Below, one piece after another: positions 59,407 to 64,000 of a DNA stretch of 64,000 nt. The notes below the pieces were generated by a model. The model saw nothing but the letters and a program-made list of their open reading frames with translations, did not search any database and was not told the origin of the DNA. Each line of letters opens with the position of its first letter. Within the stretch, counting starts at the first letter, position 1. The DNA comes from Pontimicrobium aquaticum (GTDB taxonomy: Bacteria > Bacteroidota > Bacteroidia > Flavobacteriales > Flavobacteriaceae). The DNA is taken from NCBI RefSeq assembly GCF_005047595.1, contig NZ_SUPL01000004.1, positions 186,001-250,000 of the forward strand, read 5' to 3'. The position numbers and the translations under genes are program-made.

Positions 59407-60798
59407 CTAATCTATACCAGCAATCTCCTTAATCTCACTCATAATTTTTATTGCTAAATCATCAGCTTCTTGTTGCGACTTGGCTTCGGTATAAATTCTA
59501 ATAATGGGCTCTGTATTACTTTTACGTAGATGCACCCAATTATCTGGAAAATCAATTTTCACACCATCAATGGTTGTGATATTTTCATGTGAATAGCACT
59601 TTTCCATTTCTTTTAAAATACCATCAACATCTAAACCTGGTGTTAATTGTATTTTATTCTTACTCATAAAATACGAAGGATATGTACTGCGTAACTCGCT
59701 CACTTTTATTTTTTTGTCTGCCAACAAGCTTAAAAATAGTGCCACACCTACTAAAGCATCTCGACCATAATGCAATTCTGGGTAAATAATACCTCCATTG
59801 CCTTCGCCTCCAATAATGGCGTTGTTTTGTTTCATTAATTCTACGACATTCACCTCACCTACTGCACTGGCTTCATAAACACCTCCATGTTTCTCGGTCA
59901 CATCACGAAGGGCTCGTGTGGAACTCATATTACTTACTGTATTTCCTGGTGTATTACTCAACACATAATCGGTACAAGCCACCAAGGTATATTCTTCACC
60001 AAACATTTCTCCATCCTCACTAACAAAGGCTAGTCTATCAACATCTGGATCCACCACAATACCAAAATCAGCATGTTCTTTAACCACTTTTTCAGATAAG
60101 TCAGTTAAGTGCTCCTTTAAAGGTTCTGGATTATGAGGGAAATGTCCTGTTGGGTCACAATATAATTTTACAGCATGCACACCTAATCGCTCTAACAATA
60201 AAGGAATTGCAATACCTCCAGTAGAGTTCACACCATCTACCACAACTTTAAACTTGGCTTTTTCAATCGCCTTTTTGTTGACTAACGGCAAATTCAATAC
60301 CTCATCAATGTGCATATCGATATAGGCTTGGTTAATCGTAATTTTACCTAAACTATCTACATCACTAAATTCAATAGTATCAGACTCAGCTAACCTTAAA
60401 ATTTCTTTGCCATCAGTGTCATTTAAAAATTCACCTTTATGATTTAATAACTTAAGTGCATTCCATTGCTTAGGGTTATGACTTGCTGTTAATATAATGC
60501 CTCCATCTGCATGTTCCATAGGCACAGCAACCTCAACAGTTGGCGTGGTTGACAAGCCTAAATCTACAACATGAATTCCCATACCAACAAGCGTGTTCAT
60601 TACCAAACTTTGTATCATTTCACCAGAAATTCTCGCATCACGTCCAACCACAACTGTGTAGTCTTTTTTATTACGTTGTTGCTTGATCCACATACCATAA
60701 GCAGATGCAAATTTAACCGCATCAATAGGTGTTAAATTCTCGCCTACTTGTCCTCCAATAGTCCCTCTAATGCCTGATATAGATTTTATAAGTGTCAT
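59407..60798 (-). CDS. glmM: Phosphoglucosamine mutase
   Basis: 463 residues, the usual length. The phosphoserine loop is GGIILTASHNPKQWN (Ser106), the metal loop VVDPDVDRLAF and the sugar loop GGEGNGGIIYP; the phosphate-binding RKSNTEPIIRIYTEA closes the protein. It converts glucosamine-6-P to glucosamine-1-P for UDP-GlcNAc, and members in this phylum may also act on other hexoses. Housekeeping gene, divergent from acpH-like. Confidence 0.95.
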   Translation of the reverse strand: MTLIKSISGIRGTIGGQVGENLTPIDAVKFASAYGMWIKQQRNKKDYTVVVGRDARISGEMIQSLVMNTLVGMGIHVVDLGLSTTPTVEVAVPMEHADGGIILTASHNPKQWNALKLLNHKGEFLNDTDGKEILRLAESDTIEFSDVDSLGKITINQAYIDMHIDEVLNLPLVNKKAIEKAKFKVVVDGVNSTGGIAIPLLLERLGVHAVKLYCDPTGHFPHNPEPLKEHLTDLSEKVVKEHADFGIVVDPDVDRLAFVSEDGEMFGEEYTLVACTDYVLSNTPGNTVSNMSSTRALRDVTEKHGGVYEASAVGEVNVVELMKQNNAIIGGEGNGGIIYPELHYGRDALVGVALFLSLLADKKIKVSELRSTYPSYFMSKNKIQLTPGLDVDGILKEMEKCYSHENITTIDGVKIDFPDNWVHLRKSNTEPIIRIYTEAKSQQEADDLAIKIMSEIKEIAGID

Positions 60799-60817
60799 AG
60801 TTTGTTTTTATTTTGAA

Positions 60818-60825
60818 CAAATATA
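60818..60825 (-). promoter_or_regulatory. -7 box of glmM
   Basis: TATATTTG on the minus strand, 20 bp before the ATG at 60798. Confidence 0.45.
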
Positions 60826-60851
60826 ATATTTCAAAACTGTATTCCTCGTCA

Positions 60852-60867
60852 CGAATTTGTAAATTCG
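60852..60867 (+). promoter_or_regulatory. Palindrome before the ACP phosphodiesterase gene
   Basis: CGAATTT-GT-AAATTCG, a 7-bp perfect inverted repeat ending five bases before the ATG at 60872. It might be an operator or a hairpin at the start of the mRNA; neither is established. Confidence 0.35.
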
Positions 60868-60871
60868 ACCA

Positions 60872-61474
60872 ATGAATTTTTTAGCACATATTTATCTTTC
60901 AGGTGATAACGATTTAGTAACCATTGGCAATTTTATGGCAGATGGCATTAAGGGGAAAAATTATCGGAAATACGATAGAGAACTCCAAATTGGTATTTTA
61001 CTACATCGTGAAATCGATACTTTTACAGATGCTCACGAAACTGTTAGAAAAAGCACCAAACGATTACATGAAAAGTACAGCCATTATTCTGGTGTGATTG
61101 TAGATATATTGTATGATCATTTTTTAGCCAAAAACTGGGATAAATATTGTGATACTCCTTTAGATGAGTATGTCGAGCATTTTTATGATTCACTAGAAGA
61201 ACATTTCGATATTTTGCCTTTACGTATTCAAAAAATGATGCCATACATGATTACCAATAACTGGTTATTGAGTTATGCTTCTGTAGAAGGTATTGCAAAG
61301 GTTTTAGAGGGTATGAACCGAAGAACTCATAACAGATCACAAATGAATTTAGCCGTAAACGAACTTGAAGAATTTTACGAAGAGTTTGAAACAGAATTCA
61401 CCTCATTTTTTGAAGAGCTCATTGCCTTTGCTAAAGAAAAATTAGACTATTTATATGCTCAAAAAACATTGTAA
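60872..61474 (+). CDS. Acyl-carrier-protein phosphodiesterase-like (AcpH) protein
   Basis: 200 residues. NFLAHIYLSGDNDLVTIGNF, then LHREIDTFTDAHE and VVDILYDHFLAKNW-type segments (here IVDILYDHFLA) mark AcpH/DUF479: an HD-like metal hydrolase that removes 4'-phosphopantetheine from ACP. His and Asp ligands are present. It is followed after 3 bp by the AlkD-like gene. Confidence 0.92.
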   Translation: MNFLAHIYLSGDNDLVTIGNFMADGIKGKNYRKYDRELQIGILLHREIDTFTDAHETVRKSTKRLHEKYSHYSGVIVDILYDHFLAKNWDKYCDTPLDEYVEHFYDSLEEHFDILPLRIQKMMPYMITNNWLLSYASVEGIAKVLEGMNRRTHNRSQMNLAVNELEEFYEEFETEFTSFFEELIAFAKEKLDYLYAQKTL

Positions 61475-61477
61475 TAT

Positions 61478-62143
61478 ATGTTTATAGAAGACCTCACCAA
61501 CCTGTATCGTAAGCATGCCAATGCTGAAAATGCATCTCATATGAAAAACTACATGAGAGGTCAGTTTGAGTTTTATGGTATAAAAACCAAAGAGCGTCGT
61601 ACACTTTTAAAACAAGCTATTGAAAACAACAAAGAGGAAGTAATAACAAATATTCGTGAGCTTACGTTTCAATTATATAAATTACCACAACGAGAGTTTC
61701 ATTTAACTGCCATTGAGATTTTTGATAAATACCTTCGTAAAAAATACGTTGAAAGTGATATTACCTTAATTGAAAAACGCATCAGTACTAACTCATGGTG
61801 GGACACGGTTGACTTTATTGCTAAATGGATTTTAGGCAACTATCTAACCTTATATCCAAATATGGTAAAAACTACCATAACTAAGTTTTCAAACGTAGAT
61901 AATATGTGGTTACATAGAAGTACTATTATTTTTCAACTAGGCTATAAACACAATACAAATGAAAAATTGTTGTTTAATCAATGTATAGCTCATAAAGACT
62001 CTAACGAATTCTTTATACAAAAAGCTATTGGTTGGGCACTTCGAGAATATGGAAAAACTAACCCTCAATCCGTATTAAATTTTGTAAATTCCACCAGTTT
62101 AAAACCGTTGAGTCGAAAAGAAGCTATTAGGAATATTATATAA
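61478..62143 (+). CDS. AlkD-like DNA alkylation repair protein
   Basis: 221 residues, all helical HEAT-like repeats. YMRGQFEFYGIKTKERRTLL at the start and NSWWDTVDFIAKWILG near 105-120 are the AlkD/AlkC-like signature; the Trp and Asp residues near the cleft are kept. It excises bulky or cationic alkylated bases in relatives. Its stop and the ATG of the next gene abut (TAAATG). Confidence 0.92.
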   Translation: MFIEDLTNLYRKHANAENASHMKNYMRGQFEFYGIKTKERRTLLKQAIENNKEEVITNIRELTFQLYKLPQREFHLTAIEIFDKYLRKKYVESDITLIEKRISTNSWWDTVDFIAKWILGNYLTLYPNMVKTTITKFSNVDNMWLHRSTIIFQLGYKHNTNEKLLFNQCIAHKDSNEFFIQKAIGWALREYGKTNPQSVLNFVNSTSLKPLSRKEAIRNII

Positions 62144-62857
62144 ATGCAATTAAAAAAAACTATAAAGATTATTGCTGGTGTAGTAGTGTTTTTTACATTA
62201 CCTACCTTGCTCTTTATAGGCTACATTTATTTTAAATATAATGAAGATGTACCTGTTGGTATTCAAGATGAAGCTGCTGATGCCTTAGCTGATAAGATGC
62301 TAGATGTGCTAAACTTTGAAGCTTATAAAAAAACAGAGTATATTGAGTGGACCTACCAAAACAAACGTCGTTACGAATGGGATAAAGCCAATAACTTGTG
62401 TACTGTTCGTTGGAAAGAATATAAAGTAGATTTACATCTTGGCTTTCCTGAGCGTAGTAAAGCCTATGTACATAGTTTTAATATTATTGGCAAACAAAGA
62501 GATCAACTTGTTAACACAGCTATAAATTACTTTAATAATGACTCTTTTTGGCTAGTAGCTCCTTACAAAGTCTATGACGATGGTGTGAAACGTAGCCTTG
62601 TAAAACGAGATGGCAAAGATGCTTTGCTTGTCACTTATACACAAGGAGGCACAACTCCAGGCGATTCGTATTTATGGTCGTTTGATGCTTCTGGAAAACC
62701 AGTAAAGTTTAAAATGTGGACAGACCTTTTACCAATGGATGGCTTAGAAGCTTCTTGGAGTGATTGGACAACTACCACCACAGGAGCACAACTCCCAACG
62801 TTTCATAAAGTATTGTTCTTTGGTTTTGAAATAAACCATATTAAAACGACACGATAA
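62144..62857 (+). CDS. Membrane-anchored protein of unknown function
   Basis: 237 residues with one N-terminal hydrophobic helix (9-29) and a soluble periplasmic part. YEWDKANNLCTVRWKEYKVD, WLVAPYKVYDDGV and SYLWSFDASGKPVKFKMW suggest a lipid- or outer-membrane-lipoprotein-carrier-like beta fold. I cannot assign a family. It abuts the AlkD-like gene and is the last gene before the dispersed repeat. Confidence 0.75.
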   Translation: MQLKKTIKIIAGVVVFFTLPTLLFIGYIYFKYNEDVPVGIQDEAADALADKMLDVLNFEAYKKTEYIEWTYQNKRRYEWDKANNLCTVRWKEYKVDLHLGFPERSKAYVHSFNIIGKQRDQLVNTAINYFNNDSFWLVAPYKVYDDGVKRSLVKRDGKDALLVTYTQGGTTPGDSYLWSFDASGKPVKFKMWTDLLPMDGLEASWSDWTTTTTGAQLPTFHKVLFFGFEINHIKTTR

Positions 62858-62864
62858 TGTTTAT

Positions 62865-62994
62865 CCTCATTACGAGGAGAAAATCGACGAAGTAATCTTC
62901 TTAATCAGAATTAAAAACTAAACAGATTGCTTCACTGTGTTCGCCATGACGTTAGTGATATACAGATTGCCACGTCCTTTGTCCTCGCAATGAC
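62865..62994. repeat. GTCATTGCGAGG-type dispersed repeat cluster
   Basis: Left end CCTCATTACGAGGAG...CGACGAAGTAATCTTCTT; middle CAGATTGCTTC...CGCCATGACG; right CAGATTGCC...TCCTCGCAATGAC. These are two overlapping degenerate units of a hairpin element found in many bacterial genomes. The element fills the space between two convergent genes and may serve as a bidirectional terminator. Confidence 0.65.
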
Positions 62995-63000
62995 AATGTT

Positions 63001-63531
63001 TTACTTACTACTCTGTCCTGAAAACTGTTGCGTTTTTTGTTTAAACAATACATTAAATGTGGTTAAACTACCATAACATCTAGTAATGTATTGTTGCAAA
63101 TCGATCTTTTCTTGTTCGTCAAGGTTTTTACTGGAATTTATTTTTTGCTCCATCACACGCAGTCTGTCACGAACCATCACTATTTTATGAAAAAATGTAT
63201 CAATAGGTATTTCTTTACCTTGTAGCGCTGTATCTCCTGGTTCTAAAATAAGCTGCCCACCTTTCCATTTATCTGCAATAGGTACTACTTCACTCGCATC
63301 GCTCCATTTTTTAAGGATATCAACTAAACTACTTTCTACATCAAATAAGCTTACAGTATCTACATCGTCTGCATTTGCGCGTTCTATCACTTCAAACTCA
63401 CTGTCTAGTTCTATGGTTTCTAAACCATTATCAATAAATGTTACCCAATAATGTCTTGAAGTAACATTGGTAACCACGCCTTTACCATAATCTGGATGGT
63501 TAATTCTGGAGCCTATGCCTAATAATCTCAT
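63001..63531 (-). CDS. Conserved protein with SH3/KOW-like N-terminus
   Basis: About 176 residues from the ATG at 63531 (MRLLGIGSRINHPDYGKG). The longer frame to 63555 reads through a hairpin repeat and is rejected. Residues 1-50 resemble a CarD/KOW-type small beta barrel (GSRINHPDYGKGVVTNVTSR). The rest is helical with a coiled segment near 130-150. Such N-termini bind RNA polymerase or nucleic acid in other families; here the function is unproven. Confidence 0.7.
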   Translation of the reverse strand: MRLLGIGSRINHPDYGKGVVTNVTSRHYWVTFIDNGLETIELDSEFEVIERANADDVDTVSLFDVESSLVDILKKWSDASEVVPIADKWKGGQLILEPGDTALQGKEIPIDTFFHKIVMVRDRLRVMEQKINSSKNLDEQEKIDLQQYITRCYGSLTTFNVLFKQKTQQFSGQSSK

Positions 63532-63549
63532 TTTAAATTTATTTAAAGC

Positions 63550-63565
63550 TCCCACGAAAGTGGGA
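63550..63565. repeat. Short hairpin repeat TCCCAC-GAAA-GTGGGA
   Basis: Six-base perfect stem with a GAAA tetraloop, followed by ATCTA. This is the form of a common dispersed hairpin in Flavobacteriaceae (GGGAATC-type). It lies 19 bp upstream of the gene start at 63531, in its leader. Confidence 0.5.
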
Positions 63566-63661
63566 ATCTATTGTAATCACTTCACAAGTATATTGATTTT
63601 TTAATTTATAGCAATTAAAAAATTTAAAAGACATTTAAAACTATAAATAGTGCTTTATAGA

Positions 63662-63979
63662 TTATGCTTCTCTGTTAACATTTTGTTTCTTAAAAATTTG
63701 TTGCAAACAATTACTGTGATCGTCTAAAAACTCTTCTATCTCCTCTATAAAAGTTTCTTTTGGTTGCTGCCTGTTAATTGTTAAATGAATAATTACAGCC
63801 TCAGGATCTGGATTAAATCCTGTAGTAATGGTCCACGTTAAAGCATTAGGACATTCTAACAATGCAAAACGCAGTCCTCCTCTAATGTTATTTCTAGTTA
63901 AAGTAAATTCACCCCAAATACCACCAATGCTAGCTTCTGATTCGTTATTAGCATCAATAACAATCATTTCATTAGTCAT
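63662..63979 (-). CDS. Hypothetical protein, possibly continued beyond the right edge
   Basis: 105 codons from ATG 63979, ending TAA at 63662. The frame is open to the window end (seven more codons, TLENLES), so the true start may lie outside. No signal peptide or membrane span. IWGEFTLTRNNIRGGLRFAL suggests a beta-rich fold. Family not recognised. The 85 bp downstream are AT-rich with no feature. Confidence 0.6.
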   Translation of the reverse strand: MTNEMIVIDANNESEASIGGIWGEFTLTRNNIRGGLRFALLECPNALTWTITTGFNPDPEAVIIHLTINRQQPKETFIEEIEEFLDDHSNCLQQIFKKQNVNREA

Positions 63980-64000
63980 TGACTCTAGATTTTCAAGCGT

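Noticed and set aside
1-64000. Anti-phage defence system or prophage
   Set aside because: No nuclease, helicase, reverse transcriptase, phage structural or integrase gene recognised. The AraC/Crp/TetR circuits control metabolic-type enzymes.

Overview
The window looks like a chromosomal segment of a marine-type Flavobacteriaceae (Bacteroidota). The DNA is AT-rich. Many genes have the flavobacterial -7 promoter box TAnnTTTG instead of a sigma-70 -10 box. Shine-Dalgarno sequences are mostly absent. Secreted proteins have short signal peptides that end in A-Q, and several families present (DUF4369/TlpA thioredoxins, Crp/Fnr regulators beside DoxX, DUF4386, DUF1348) are typical of this phylum. 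No rRNA, tRNA, CRISPR array, prophage or transposase was seen.

Two parts can be separated. From 1 to about 51 kb lies an accessory island of paralogous small-molecule enzymes. It holds six serine beta-lactamase-fold hydrolases, three COG2819-type esterases with C-terminal repeats, three other alpha/beta hydrolases, six or more GNAT acetyltransferases, several NTF2/SnoaL-like proteins, oxidoreductases (NmrA-like, MDR, SDR, nitroreductase, FMN reductase), two DoxX proteins, an MFS exporter and about nine transcription regulators. Up to about 32.2 kb nearly everything is on the minus strand. From 32.3 to 45.9 kb it is on the plus strand, and 45.9 to 50.8 kb is minus again. Gene decay is visible in the island: remnants of an amidohydrolase, of two CHMI-type isomerases and of an Omp85-like barrel, plus an esterase-like protein and a metallo-beta-lactamase-fold protein that have lost catalytic residues. 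From 51 to 64 kb the content is mainly core-type: a large BNR/sortilin-like propeller protein, mnmE, a TlpA-like thioredoxin, rhomboid, an LpxL-type acyltransferase, glmM, ACP phosphodiesterase and an AlkD-like protein.

The main new observation is regulatory. Three different operator families recur in the island, each at a fixed distance from the TAnnTTTG box. Family A is a pair of direct repeats (core TCGAACAAA) 21 bp apart, with five copies before five transcription units; in all five the C of the distal ACAA is 45 bp from the first T of the -7 box. Family B is GTTC-N14-GAAC, with four copies ahead of consecutive minus-strand units between 24.5 and 30.4 kb, each 22 bp from the box. Family C is a 16-bp Crp/Fnr-like site (CTTAA-N6-TTAAG and variants), with five copies each starting 37 bp from the box. 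The window also encodes plausible readers: an AraC protein at 14.9 kb, a TolB-like/TPR/AraC hybrid at 30.4 kb and three Crp/Fnr proteins. A TetR gene with two NemR-like AGAC-N2-GTCT operators adds a fourth circuit.

The island therefore reads as a set of interlocking, locally duplicated stress or xenobiotic-response operons in which the same gene types are placed under different regulators. The biological inducer cannot be read from the sequence.
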